A stretch of 55,598 nt of DNA from Bacillus alveayuensis (GTDB taxonomy: Bacteria > Bacillota > Bacilli > Bacillales > Aeribacillaceae): NCBI GenBank assembly GCA_030812955.1, contig JAUSTR010000015.1, forward strand, positions 1 through 55,598, read 5' to 3'. The position numbers and the translations under genes were made by a program. Shown here piece by piece: positions 9,243-18,142 of the stretch. The notes beneath the pieces were generated by a model that saw only the letters and a list, made by a program, of their open reading frames with translations, made no database searches and was not told where the DNA came from. Each line of letters starts with the position of its first letter. Positions within the stretch are counted from its first letter, which is position 1.

Positions 9243-10166
9243 TTATTCTTTTGTTTCTCCATAAAACCAAGAAATCCCTATTTCTTCCCAAAGTTTTTTA
9301 GCAGAAATATTTCCTTCCATTTGCTCTAATGCAAGCTGTCTGCGAATTTGATCTTTTACTTCATCAAAGCTGTATTGAACACCGTCAAGCTTTTCATGTA
9401 AATAAATAATCGCAAATTGTTGATCAATTTGAATCGGATCTGACCATTGATTCGGCTTTAACTGCTTTGCATGTTCAATATATTCTTTAGGGATATGATC
9501 ACTATGTTCTGGAACAAAGCCTAAGTCACCGCCATTACTAGCTGTCATTTCGTCTAATGATTGCTCTGCAGCTAAAGCTTGAAAACTAGAGCCTTCTTTA
9601 AGCTCCTGAACAATTTGCTTCGCTTCCTCTTCATTATTAATGACGATATGGGAAAGATGATAAGAAGGGGCAATTTTAAAACTATCTTTATGATTTTGAT
9701 AAAATTGCTTTATTTCTTCTTCAGGTACGACAACATCTTTCGTTAACAGCTCTTCTAATAAAATGCTATACCGGATCTGCTCTCTCCAATCCTTTTTATC
9801 TTGGAGAACCTCTTCACCAAACGCATTATACGTTGCTTTAAACATTTGTAATTCTCGCTCAATCGCATCTTCCGATATCTCAATTTGATATTGATCAGCA
9901 AGTACATCGACAACTTTTACGTTAATCATATTTTCAAGGGTTGATTTGCCATAACGCTTTTCTAATTCAGCCAACCACTCTTGTCGTGTAATGACTTCAT
10001 CTCCTATTTGCGCCACAACTTCTTCTTCAGCTGACTCTTTCGTTGCTTTTACTACAGGCTGATCCGATTTTAAAAAGTAAGCAATGGTGAGGCAGTTGAT
10101 AACGACAAGACCAAAGATAATCCCCCATAAAACCTTTCCTTTCAACGTTTCCAGCTCCCTTAGCAC
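9243..10166 (-). CDS. Membrane-anchored PrsA-like peptidyl-prolyl isomerase (YacD)
   Basis: Foldase-type protein of 307 residues. A single hydrophobic segment (about 12-31) is followed by a SurA/PrsA-like N-terminal region and a parvulin rotamase domain (about 165-255: YHLSHIVINNEEEA ... GGDLGFVPEHS). It probably helps fold exported proteins at the outer face of the membrane. Unlike PrsA it has no convincing lipobox: the cysteine in VINCLTIAY is preceded by Asn. The start is only four bases from the hslO stop. It corresponds by position to B. subtilis yacD, whose specific clients are not known to me. Confidence 0.85.
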   Translation of the reverse strand: MLRELETLKGKVLWGIIFGLVVINCLTIAYFLKSDQPVVKATKESAEEEVVAQIGDEVITRQEWLAELEKRYGKSTLENMINVKVVDVLADQYQIEISEDAIERELQMFKATYNAFGEEVLQDKKDWREQIRYSILLEELLTKDVVVPEEEIKQFYQNHKDSFKIAPSYHLSHIVINNEEEAKQIVQELKEGSSFQALAAEQSLDEMTASNGGDLGFVPEHSDHIPKEYIEHAKQLKPNQWSDPIQIDQQFAIIYLHEKLDGVQYSFDEVKDQIRRQLALEQMEGNISAKKLWEEIGISWFYGETKE

Positions 10167-10170
10167 AAAC

Positions 10171-11055
10171 TTACTCTTTCATAGCTGATTTTTTTAGCTC
10201 TTCTAATTCATCTTTTGAAAAATGATAGACCTCATTACAAAAATGACATTGCGCCTCTGCTTCCCCATCTTCATCAATCATTGCCTGTATTTCTTCTTTC
10301 CCTAAGCTTATGATAGCATTTGCTATACGTTCTTTAGAGCATTGACAACGGAATTGAACAGGCATTTTATCGATGACTTTCACATTTCCTTCCCCTAACA
10401 CTTCTTCTAAAATTTCTTCAGGAGTTAATCCTTTTTGAATAAGCTTAGATATTGGCTCAATCGTACTTAATCGCTTTTCAATTTCTTCCACAGTTTTCTC
10501 TTCTGTTCCTGGCATCAATTGAATAATAAAGCCGCCTGCCGCTAAAATGGTATTATCGGGATTGACTAATACACCTACTCCAACAGAAGATGGGACTTGT
10601 TCAGAGGAAACTAAATAGTATGTGAAATCATCACCAAGTTCACCAGAAATGAGCGGGACTTGCCCGGCAAAGTGTTCTTTTAAACCTAAGTCTTTCACAA
10701 CAGATAACGTACCCGAAGTTCCGACCGCTCTGGCAACATCTAATTTTCCATATTGATTAAGCTCAAAGTGTGTTTGTGGATTTGTAACATATCCACGCAC
10801 TTCTCCTTTTGAATTACTATCAACTAAAATAACTCCTATCGGCCCGCCGCCTTCTATTTTGATTGTTAATTTCTCTTCCCCTTTTAACATAGAACCTAGC
10901 ATGACTCCTGCTGTCATTGCTCGACCAAGAGCTGCAGAAGCAGTCGGCCACGTATGATGTCTTTTTTGCGCCTCCCCCACTGTTTCCGTTGTTCTTACCG
11001 CATAGGCTCGTACTTGCCCGCCATAAGCAAGGGATTTTACTAAGTAGTCACTCAT
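10171..11055 (-). CDS. hslO: 33 kDa redox-regulated chaperonin Hsp33
   Basis: Cytoplasmic holdase chaperone switched on by oxidation. The C-terminal redox switch is complete: FRCQCSKE (CXC) and about 30 residues later CHFCNE (CXXC), four cysteines that bind zinc when reduced. The N-terminal core shows [12 protein letters not shown]-like and [11 protein letters not shown] segments and [14 protein letters not shown] 11055 (294 residues) matches the family start DYLVK and has AAAGGAG upstream within the end of coaX; earlier in-frame ATGs lie inside coaX. It is co-transcribed with coaX and the foldase gene. Confidence 0.95.
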   Translation of the reverse strand: MSDYLVKSLAYGGQVRAYAVRTTETVGEAQKRHHTWPTASAALGRAMTAGVMLGSMLKGEEKLTIKIEGGGPIGVILVDSNSKGEVRGYVTNPQTHFELNQYGKLDVARAVGTSGTLSVVKDLGLKEHFAGQVPLISGELGDDFTYYLVSSEQVPSSVGVGVLVNPDNTILAAGGFIIQLMPGTEEKTVEEIEKRLSTIEPISKLIQKGLTPEEILEEVLGEGNVKVIDKMPVQFRCQCSKERIANAIISLGKEEIQAMIDEDGEAEAQCHFCNEVYHFSKDELEELKKSAMKE

Positions 11056-11059
11056 CTGT

Positions 11060-11836
11060 TTAGTGCTCCTTTCCAACATTTCGCTCATAAATTAACTGTA
11101 GTCCTTTTAACGTTAAAAATGGATCAACGATATCAATAATATCTGATTCATCTGCAATTAAAGAAGCAAGCCCCCCTGTAGCAATGACAGTAGGTTCTTT
11201 TTTCGCTTGTGCCTTCATTCTTGAAACAATTCCTTCCACTTGTCCAACATATCCATATAAAATACCGGCTTGCATCGCGCTAACTGTGTTTTTGCCAATA
11301 ATATGATCTGGTCTAGCAATTTCTATTCGTGGCAATTTGGCTGCTCGCGAATAGAGAGCTTCCGTAGATATGTTTATTCCTGGGGCAATAGCTCCACCCA
11401 TATATTGCTTCTCCTCATTTATATAGCAATATGTGGTTGCTGTACCAAAGTCAACAATAATTAATGGACCACCATATAAATGAATGCCTGCAACAGCATT
11501 CACGATTCTATCTGCTCCAACTTCACGTGGGTTTTCATATTTTATGTCCAAGCCTGTCTTGATACCTGGACCAACAATTAAAGGCTTTAAATGAAAATAT
11601 TTTTGACACATTCTTTCTAAGGCAAACATGATCGGCGGAACAACAGAAGAGATAATCATTCCATTGATATGTGAAAATGATAAACCGACATACTCAAACA
11701 ATGATTTCAATAACATGCCAAATTCATCTTCTGTCTTATTTCGACTTGTTTCGATACGCCAATGATGTTTTAATTCATCATGATCATAAACCCCTATAAC
11801 CGTATTTGTATTTCCAACATCCAATACTAAAATCAC
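11060..11836 (-). CDS. coaX: Type III pantothenate kinase
   Basis: First step of coenzyme A synthesis: phosphorylates pantothenate using the type III (ASKHA fold) mechanism. The phosphate-binding start [12 protein letters not shown], the [10 protein letters not shown] segment with the catalytic Asp, [10 protein letters not shown] and GGAIAPGI are all typical; 258 residues is normal. The start is GTG 11836 with AAAGGTG 7 bases upstream. hslO begins four bases after the stop. The type III enzyme is not feedback-inhibited by CoA in known members. Confidence 0.95.
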   Translation of the reverse strand: MILVLDVGNTNTVIGVYDHDELKHHWRIETSRNKTEDEFGMLLKSLFEYVGLSFSHINGMIISSVVPPIMFALERMCQKYFHLKPLIVGPGIKTGLDIKYENPREVGADRIVNAVAGIHLYGGPLIIVDFGTATTYCYINEEKQYMGGAIAPGINISTEALYSRAAKLPRIEIARPDHIIGKNTVSAMQAGILYGYVGQVEGIVSRMKAQAKKEPTVIATGGLASLIADESDIIDIVDPFLTLKGLQLIYERNVGKEH

Positions 11837-11948
11837 ACGGCATCACCTTTAAAATTTTTTCTATTTTTTATCACATTCTTAACCAATCATATCATAAAAT
11901 ACGGAAATGGTTACCGAGAAATACTAACAACTTTTTAGTATTGAAGGC

Positions 11949-12165
11949 TAAGAAAAGCTCAAAGCGCCCCGCTTAGCGACGTATGAACTGGACCGCTCCG
12001 CATGAGATGAAGGAAACACGAAAAGCGAAAGCGTCGATGTTGACTTATCGGAAGGAGGAGAGGGAAGTTCACTAGTCGCTGGGCGGCTTTCGCTAGACAT
12101 CCATAACTATATAAAAGGGTTTATTCCTTCGTGATCATGATATAAATTCTGATATGATGAAAAAA
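11949..12165. repeat. Long intergenic repeat A, copy 2
   Basis: Nearly identical over 217 bp to copy 1 at 7971-8186, in the same orientation, with only scattered substitutions. As in copy 1, its AT-rich end sits exactly at the T-run of a terminator, here that of ftsH. It fills most of the 376-base gap between coaX and ftsH; the rest (11837-11948) shows only an AT-rich coaX upstream region. Confidence 0.9.
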
Positions 12166-12199
12166 CCGTCAACTAGAAAAAGCTAGTTGACGGTTTTCC
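12159..12199 (-). terminator. ftsH intrinsic terminator
   Basis: The minus strand carries AACCGTCAACTAG, a short T-rich loop, CTAGTTGACGGTT and then TTTT. The 13-base perfect stem ends 14 bases after the ftsH stop. Confidence 0.92.
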
Positions 12200-12212
12200 T
12201 TTCGAATTTCTG

Positions 12213-14168
12213 CTATTCTTTCTGTTCTTCCTCTTGAGAACTTTGTTCATCTTTTTTACTTTGTATGTTCACACGCACATCATCAGAAGTGTTCTCAATA
12301 CGCTTTTCTTCGCCAATTTTACCTTCATCAGAACTTGCACGCTCCGGAAGCTTTCCATGCTCAAAAAGATGTTTGATTTGTTCTGCATCTAATGTTTCAA
12401 CTTCCAGCAATGTTTTCGCTATTAATTCAAGTTTTTCACGATTTTCTATAAGAATTTTCTTCGCACGTTCGTAGCATTCTTTAATAATTCGTTGAATTTC
12501 GCGATCAATTTCGTAAGCAATTGCATCACTATAGTTTTGCTCATTTTGAATGTCTCTACCTAAGAACACTTGACCTTGTGTATTTCCAAATTGCAATGGT
12601 CCAAGCTTTTCTGACATTCCGAATTCTGTCACCATCCGGCGTGCAATACCTGTTGCCCGCTGAAAGTCATTATGAGCACCTGTACTTACTTCACCAAAGA
12701 TAATCTCTTCTGCTACACGACCACCTAGTAGGCCTGTAATTTTATCGAGCAATTCAGGTTTCGTCATGAAGTAGCGATCTTCCTTCGGCAACATGACTGC
12801 ATATCCGCCAGCTTGACCGCGAGGAACAATCGTTACTTTATGTACCATTTCTGCTTCATCTAACACTAATCCAATGACTGTATGACCAGCTTCATGGTGA
12901 GCAACGATTTTACGCTCTTTTTCAGAAATAACACGGCTTTTCTTAGCTGGACCTGCAATGACACGATCTGTTGCTTCATCAATGTCAGACATATCAATCT
13001 TCTTTTTATTTTGACGGGCAGCCACAAGGGCAGCTTCATTTAATAAGTTTTCGAGATCTGCACCAGAGAATCCAGGAGTTCTCATCGCAATGTTTTTCAA
13101 ATTAACGGATTCATCTAACGGTTTATTTCGTGCATGAACCTTTAATACTGCTTCGCGCCCATTTACATCTGGGCGATCCACTGTAATTTGACGGTCAAAG
13201 CGACCTGGACGCAATAATGCTGGGTCTAAAATATCTGGACGGTTTGTAGCTGCAATAATGATAATTCCTTCATTTGAACTGAATCCATCCATTTCTACTA
13301 ACAATTGGTTAAGCGTTTGTTCACGCTCATCATGTCCCCCACCTAAACCAGCACCACGCTGACGTCCTACAGCATCAATCTCATCAATAAAGATAATACA
13401 TGGTGCGTTTTTCTTTGCCTGTTCAAACAAATCACGAACACGAGACGCACCGACCCCTACAAACATCTCAACGAAGTCAGAACCGCTGATCGAGAAAAAA
13501 GGAACTCCAGCTTCACCAGCTACAGCACGTGCCAACAACGTTTTACCTGTCCCCGGAGGACCTACAAGCAGAACACCTTTTGGTATTCGCGCCCCTAATT
13601 CAGAAAACTTTCGTGGATCTTTTAAAAATTCAACTACTTCCACAAGTTCAGCTTTTTCTTCATCTGCACCTGCAACATCTTTAAATTTAACTTTTTTCTT
13701 TTCCTCATTATAAAGCCTTGCTTTACTCTTACCAAAATTCATGACACGGCTTCCGCCGCCCTGAGCCTGATTAAGTAAGAAGAAAAACAAAATAAAAATA
13801 ATAACAAAAGGAATAATGGACGTAAAGAAGGTTACCCATCCATTTGTGTCTTCTGCTGGCACCCACGTGACATCCGTACGATTAGAAATTGCGGCATCGT
13901 GTACACGATTTAACGCTTCATCACTATAAATATATGTTACAAAGTATTGATCTTTCGCATAGCCTTCTAATTGTCCTCTTACTTCAAAAACTCCTCTAAC
14001 AGGCTGTACAGTTATATTCTCAACATCTCCATTTTCAAGCTTAGAGATGAAGGTACTATAAGTAATTTGCTCTGGTTTTTGGTTACCGCCTTGAAAAAAG
14101 CTTACAACACCGATAACCACTAAAAAAATTAATAAATAAAATATTGTATTACGGAAGATCCGATTCAT
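12213..14168 (-). CDS. ftsH: ATP-dependent zinc metalloprotease FtsH
   Basis: Membrane-anchored AAA+ protease that degrades misfolded membrane proteins and regulators. Two transmembrane segments (about 8-26 and 115-133) flank an extracytoplasmic domain. The AAA module has Walker A GPPGTGKT (203-210), Walker [13 protein letters not shown] and the second region of homology ending RPGRFDRQ. The peptidase zinc motif is HEAGH (near 427). The acidic, polar C-terminal tail is long (651 residues in all). A strong GGAGGTAAGGA precedes the ATG. In B. subtilis this locus affects sporulation and stress through Spo0E and other substrates; that is family knowledge. Confidence 0.98.
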   Translation of the reverse strand: MNRIFRNTIFYLLIFLVVIGVVSFFQGGNQKPEQITYSTFISKLENGDVENITVQPVRGVFEVRGQLEGYAKDQYFVTYIYSDEALNRVHDAAISNRTDVTWVPAEDTNGWVTFFTSIIPFVIIFILFFFLLNQAQGGGSRVMNFGKSKARLYNEEKKKVKFKDVAGADEEKAELVEVVEFLKDPRKFSELGARIPKGVLLVGPPGTGKTLLARAVAGEAGVPFFSISGSDFVEMFVGVGASRVRDLFEQAKKNAPCIIFIDEIDAVGRQRGAGLGGGHDEREQTLNQLLVEMDGFSSNEGIIIIAATNRPDILDPALLRPGRFDRQITVDRPDVNGREAVLKVHARNKPLDESVNLKNIAMRTPGFSGADLENLLNEAALVAARQNKKKIDMSDIDEATDRVIAGPAKKSRVISEKERKIVAHHEAGHTVIGLVLDEAEMVHKVTIVPRGQAGGYAVMLPKEDRYFMTKPELLDKITGLLGGRVAEEIIFGEVSTGAHNDFQRATGIARRMVTEFGMSEKLGPLQFGNTQGQVFLGRDIQNEQNYSDAIAYEIDREIQRIIKECYERAKKILIENREKLELIAKTLLEVETLDAEQIKHLFEHGKLPERASSDEGKIGEEKRIENTSDDVRVNIQSKKDEQSSQEEEQKE

Positions 14169-14270
14169 TCCTTACCTCCTCCCACAGTCAAACACACTAT
14201 AGACAATAGTATCATAGACCATTATTTCAGCACAACAAATTCGCTTTATCGTACGGAAGCAATGAAAAAC

Positions 14271-14816
14271 TTATTCACTTTTTTGATAAATTTCTGGTTT
14301 TAAAACACCAATAAATGGTAAATTACGATATCTTTCGGCATAATCCAAACCGTAGCCAACAACAAACGCATTAGGAACTTCAAAACCAACATAGTCAGCT
14401 TCAATTTTCGCTTTACGACCACTTGGTTTATCTAAAAGAGTGACAATTTTTATGGATTTTGCTTTACGGTAACGGAAAAGTTCCACTAAATAACTTAATG
14501 TTAATCCACTATCAATAATATCTTCAATAATTAAGATATCACGCCCTTCAACAGATGTATCCAAATCTTTAATAATTTTTACTTCCCCTGTTGAAACCGT
14601 TTTGTTACCGTAGCTGGAAACATCCATAAAATCCATTTCCAAATATGTATTAATATTCTTTAAAAGGTCAGCCATAAAAGGCATTGCCCCTTTTAAAACA
14701 CCGATTGCAAGAGGAAATTTATCCTTGTATTCTTCAGTAAGAGCTGCCCCAAGTTCTTTAACCTTTGCTTGAATTTCCTCTTCCGAAATTAAAATTTTTT
14801 CAATATCGTTTATCAT
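14271..14816 (-). CDS. hprT: Hypoxanthine phosphoribosyltransferase
   Basis: Purine salvage enzyme making IMP and GMP from hypoxanthine or guanine with PRPP. The PRPP-binding motif is [15 protein letters not shown] (about 93-107). [13 protein letters not shown] is the pyrophosphate loop region, and the flexible-loop SYG is near residue 68. At 181 residues it is a standard length. A strong ribosome binding site (AGGAGGAAATAAGC) lies upstream. It sits between tilS and ftsH as in B. subtilis; there HprT is reported to interact with TilS and FtsH expression. Confidence 0.96.
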   Translation of the reverse strand: MINDIEKILISEEEIQAKVKELGAALTEEYKDKFPLAIGVLKGAMPFMADLLKNINTYLEMDFMDVSSYGNKTVSTGEVKIIKDLDTSVEGRDILIIEDIIDSGLTLSYLVELFRYRKAKSIKIVTLLDKPSGRKAKIEADYVGFEVPNAFVVGYGLDYAERYRNLPFIGVLKPEIYQKSE

Positions 14817-14836
14817 GCTTATTTCCTCCTAGAAGA

Positions 14837-16225
14837 TCATTGCTCTTTATATTGTAATACAATGTAAGATTGATTGGTAACGTCTATTACCTCATATTTT
14901 GACTTTTTTAATAACGGAATCCATAAAATATTTCCGTTCCCGTCTTCAATAATGGGCCATACATCCCGTTTTTCAATCGGTATCTTTTTTTCAATATAAA
15001 TATTTTTTACTTTTTTCGTTCCATTCATGCCTTTTACATGAATTTTATCTCCGGCTTTCCGACTCCGAACAATTAACGGCTCTACAAGCTGATCCTGAGG
15101 TAAATAAAAAACATCTTGGCTTTTATACGAAGGAACCCCGTTAAAAGTTTCACAAATAATCTTTTTTCCATCCGGTAAATTCGTAACACTTGGAATTTCA
15201 ATCTGAATCCTGTAAGGTTTTGGTTTATGCTGTTCAAATGTTAAATTAAGTGTTTCGTATGATTTGATGGCTTTTAGCCCCATGGGAAGGTCAATCATAC
15301 CAGAAGGATGAGATTGGTGTATTAATTTTTTTATACCTTCAATATGTATTGAAGAAACAGCGGTGAGACGATGACCTTTGAAAAGATAGTTTAATATTAG
15401 ATGAATTACCCTCCTTTGTAAAGGAGAAGGAAGCTTTTTAAATTCAGTCAAGTTCATCATCACATAAGAGCTCGTTTTTCTTTCCAATACTTTATTCATT
15501 TTTTCAATGGATAATTCCTCTAAAAATTGTTCATCTTCCGCCACTAATTCACTGAAATATTGAAAATGCACATGAACTTTAGGATTTTCCTTTTTTAAGA
15601 AGGGTAAAACATATTTTCTAAACCGATTTCTACTATATGTATCTTTTTCATTACTTGGATCAAAACGCGGGTTCAACTTATGTTCTTGACAGTATTGAAT
15701 GATGTCTGTTTTCGTGACCCATAATAAAGGTCGAATGATAAAGCCTCCTGCAAAACTTCTTTTAATGGGAATTCCAGAGAGCCCTTTTCCAACCGTCCCT
15801 CTTACAAGTCTCATTAAAATGGTTTCAATTTGGTCGTCACCATGATGACCTAAAGCCAAGAAATGAGCCTGATATTTTTCCATCATCTCTTGAAAAAATT
15901 GATATCGACATTCTCTAGCAGCTGTTTGTGCATTTAAGCGATGTTTTTGTGCATATGCTTTTACATTGATTTGCCTTGCCTCGCAAATAATGTTGAGCGT
16001 ACGACAAAAAGAAAGAACAAATTCCATCTCTTCCTTCGATTGTTCCCCTCTAAACATGTGATCAACATGTGCAGCTACAATCTTTAACTTATAAATAGAC
16101 TGCAATCGATGCAAAATATGCAATAAAGCAAGAGAATCAGGGCCACCAGATACGCCAACGACTACAGTCGCATTATGATCCATTAATTCGTATTCTTCAA
16201 TTGTTTTGCAAACCTCTTCAAACAA
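14837..16225 (-). CDS. tilS: tRNA(Ile)-lysidine synthase
   Basis: Modifies the wobble C34 of the AUA-decoding tRNA-Ile to lysidine using lysine and ATP. The N-terminal PP-loop motif SGGPDS (about 26-31), AAHVDHMFRG and LGHHGDDQIETILMRL mark the catalytic domain. The TilS substrate-binding and C-terminal domains follow (KGMNGTKKVKN and LWIPLLKKS near the end); 462 residues is normal. The start is probably TTG 16225 with a modest AAGTGAAGG close upstream; the first residues are not conserved, so a slightly different start is possible. hprT follows 20 bases after the stop. Confidence 0.94.
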   Translation of the reverse strand: MFEEVCKTIEEYELMDHNATVVVGVSGGPDSLALLHILHRLQSIYKLKIVAAHVDHMFRGEQSKEEMEFVLSFCRTLNIICEARQINVKAYAQKHRLNAQTAARECRYQFFQEMMEKYQAHFLALGHHGDDQIETILMRLVRGTVGKGLSGIPIKRSFAGGFIIRPLLWVTKTDIIQYCQEHKLNPRFDPSNEKDTYSRNRFRKYVLPFLKKENPKVHVHFQYFSELVAEDEQFLEELSIEKMNKVLERKTSSYVMMNLTEFKKLPSPLQRRVIHLILNYLFKGHRLTAVSSIHIEGIKKLIHQSHPSGMIDLPMGLKAIKSYETLNLTFEQHKPKPYRIQIEIPSVTNLPDGKKIICETFNGVPSYKSQDVFYLPQDQLVEPLIVRSRKAGDKIHVKGMNGTKKVKNIYIEKKIPIEKRDVWPIIEDGNGNILWIPLLKKSKYEVIDVTNQSYIVLQYKEQ

Positions 16226-16356
16226 GAACCTTCACTTCACTTTTTACCCAATTTAGTGAGCCGGACTCACACGTATTTTATTACCATTATCCTAACATTA
16301 TTTCTTAACAATCTGCAAAAATAATTGCTCTTTTTCACAAATTATTCCCATTCATC

Positions 16357-17349
16357 CTAAAGGAGGTTTGTCAATATATAAAATGAATAAAGCAATGCTA
16401 AACATATAAGAAGAAGAAAGGTTTCCAAAAAAAATCTTTTCCTTCTTTTTTTCTTTTTTACTTGCTTTCGATTTTTTGAATAGCTTTGGGGTTGGCTTTT
16501 ATTGACACGCAATGGATAGGAAACATTGCGCAAATTCCTATTAGCTACAATTGTCTTTAGTAAATCTTCTTTCATTTCAAGAGCAGAAGTATATGAGCCA
16601 AGTAAAGCTTTTGTCAAAACAGATTTCCGTTGCTGTAAAAAAGAATGGGAATTCATTAATTGAAGCAATTGATCTTTTCCTTTGCCGATTTTTTTAAAAC
16701 GCTTTGGATAAACAGCATTAAATATGATCATCGCAACGGCAAATAAATCATAGCTTGGTTCTGCTTTCCTTATCCCCAGCTCCCAATGTCCACGATCAAA
16801 AAACTCCGTAAACTCTTTTATTGACCTACCTATTCGCGTTGTTCCTCCTACATCGATGCAACGTATTTTAGGTGGAGGAAATGTCACAATTAAATTATCT
16901 GGCTTTAAATCTCCAAACACCCACCCGAAACGATGCAGCTCTGCTAAATTCGTTAATAATTGTAGAATCAAAATATCAATCCATTCAGTTCCTCGATTTT
17001 CGATAAATTGAATAAAATGCTCCCCTTTTATATACTCCATAACATAAAAAGGAATATGTTTTTGAAGCTCCGGATGAAAATAATCATCTACATCCACCAA
17101 AGAAGGCCCAAGAGAGGAGCCTTGGACCTTAGCTAAACATTTTAACACATTGACTTCTGAAGTGATTCCCATACTATTTTCACTGAGCTTAAGTGCAACC
17201 TTCCCATGCCGGCATTCTGCAAGATAAACATGACCGATCGCCCCACTACCTAATATATTTATAATACGATAACAATTTCCATGCCATTTTCCTTTTATAA
17301 TCGTCCCTGAAGATATGTTAAAGTTGTTGTTCATCGAAATATTCATCAT
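16357..17349 (-). CDS. yabT: Membrane-anchored serine/threonine protein kinase (YabT-like)
   Basis: Hanks-type kinase of 330 residues with a single C-terminal membrane segment (about 307-327) preceded by a Lys/Arg-rich stretch KKKKRRKR. Kinase elements are all visible: glycine loop GSGAIGHVY (34-42), ATP lysine in VALKL (54), helix-C Glu in SEVNVLK, catalytic loop FGDLKPDN and metal-binding DVGG in place of DFG. The loop lacks Arg before Asp (non-RD type). The first 32 bases overlap yabS in another frame, and no strong ribosome binding site is seen, so coupling is likely. B. subtilis YabT is a sporulation kinase activated by DNA that phosphorylates RecA. Confidence 0.88.
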   Translation of the reverse strand: MMNISMNNNFNISSGTIIKGKWHGNCYRIINILGSGAIGHVYLAECRHGKVALKLSENSMGITSEVNVLKCLAKVQGSSLGPSLVDVDDYFHPELQKHIPFYVMEYIKGEHFIQFIENRGTEWIDILILQLLTNLAELHRFGWVFGDLKPDNLIVTFPPPKIRCIDVGGTTRIGRSIKEFTEFFDRGHWELGIRKAEPSYDLFAVAMIIFNAVYPKRFKKIGKGKDQLLQLMNSHSFLQQRKSVLTKALLGSYTSALEMKEDLLKTIVANRNLRNVSYPLRVNKSQPQSYSKNRKQVKKKKRRKRFFLETFLLLICLALLYSFYILTNLL

Positions 17350-18052
17350 CTAACATGAAACTCCTTAGCGACCGTTTTTGTTTAAATTTATCAATGGCTT
17401 CTCTTATCGCGGGACCTGTTGGTGTAATGCCACCTGTCGTCAGTTTCGGGAAAATAGAAGAAAGTGAATCCAAATTCGGAGTCCAATCTAATATATTTTC
17501 AACCTCTCCTTTTTTCCCAGGAAATACGAACAAAGCAAATTGGTTTCTTCCGATTCGAGATTTTAAACTGATAGAAAGATCTATTAACGCCTCTTTAACA
17601 GTAGGTAGTTTTGGGGCCATACTTGCACTTGTATCAACAAGAATGAGAATCTCAAGATTCACTGTCTCACCTAACTCGTCAACGACTTCCATAACTTCAC
17701 CACGTTTTTCAGGCGGCAACTCTTCTAATGACGCTTTTTTCCCTAAAATTTGCTGCAGCTCTCGATTGACTACACCTTGAAGTGTTTGGGTCATGGCCGT
17801 CCTTGTCACCATTTGCACCGTTTGTGATAGCTGATGTGAGTAAACAATTTGACTAACCCCATTTCCTGCCATGGCCATTCCTTCAATTTCAGCAACCGCA
17901 TCTTGATCAATTACATTTCCATCAACTATTCCAATGACATTAATCGTAATTCCTTGCTCCTTTGCTAATGCAGCCATTGCAACTGGATCTTCCCCTTGAT
18001 TCGAACGTCCATCTGTTAATAATAATATTTGTTTTAATGTACCCTTTTTCAT
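17318..18052 (-). CDS. yabS: von Willebrand factor A domain protein (YabS-like)
   Basis: A 244-residue cytoplasmic protein with features of two VWA half-domains. The N-terminus has ILLLTDGRSNQGEDP, a metal-site-adjacent segment without its own MIDAS start. From about residue 131 a full VWA begins with the MIDAS motif DTSAS (about 139-143) followed by TTGGITPTGPA. VWA domains usually bind metal and mediate protein contacts; the partner here may be the kinase encoded directly downstream and overlapping by 32 bases. The start has AGGAGGAAAAAGTA upstream. It lies between spoIIE and yabT as in B. subtilis; biochemical function is unknown. Confidence 0.86.
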   Translation of the reverse strand: MKKGTLKQILLLTDGRSNQGEDPVAMAALAKEQGITINVIGIVDGNVIDQDAVAEIEGMAMAGNGVSQIVYSHQLSQTVQMVTRTAMTQTLQGVVNRELQQILGKKASLEELPPEKRGEVMEVVDELGETVNLEILILVDTSASMAPKLPTVKEALIDLSISLKSRIGRNQFALFVFPGKKGEVENILDWTPNLDSLSSIFPKLTTGGITPTGPAIREAIDKFKQKRSLRSFMLDDEYFDEQQL

Positions 18053-18142
18053 TACTTTTTCCTCCTGATTTGGATCATTATTAACATCCTCGCCAGAAGG
18101 AGAGAAAATTATGCAATTCTTATAAATGAAAATATTCAGTTA

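Noticed and set aside
9243-10166. Lipoprotein signal in the PrsA-like foldase
   Set aside because: The only cysteine in the N-terminal segment is preceded by Asn rather than Ala, Gly or Ser, and the hydrophobic stretch continues beyond it, so a membrane anchor fits better.
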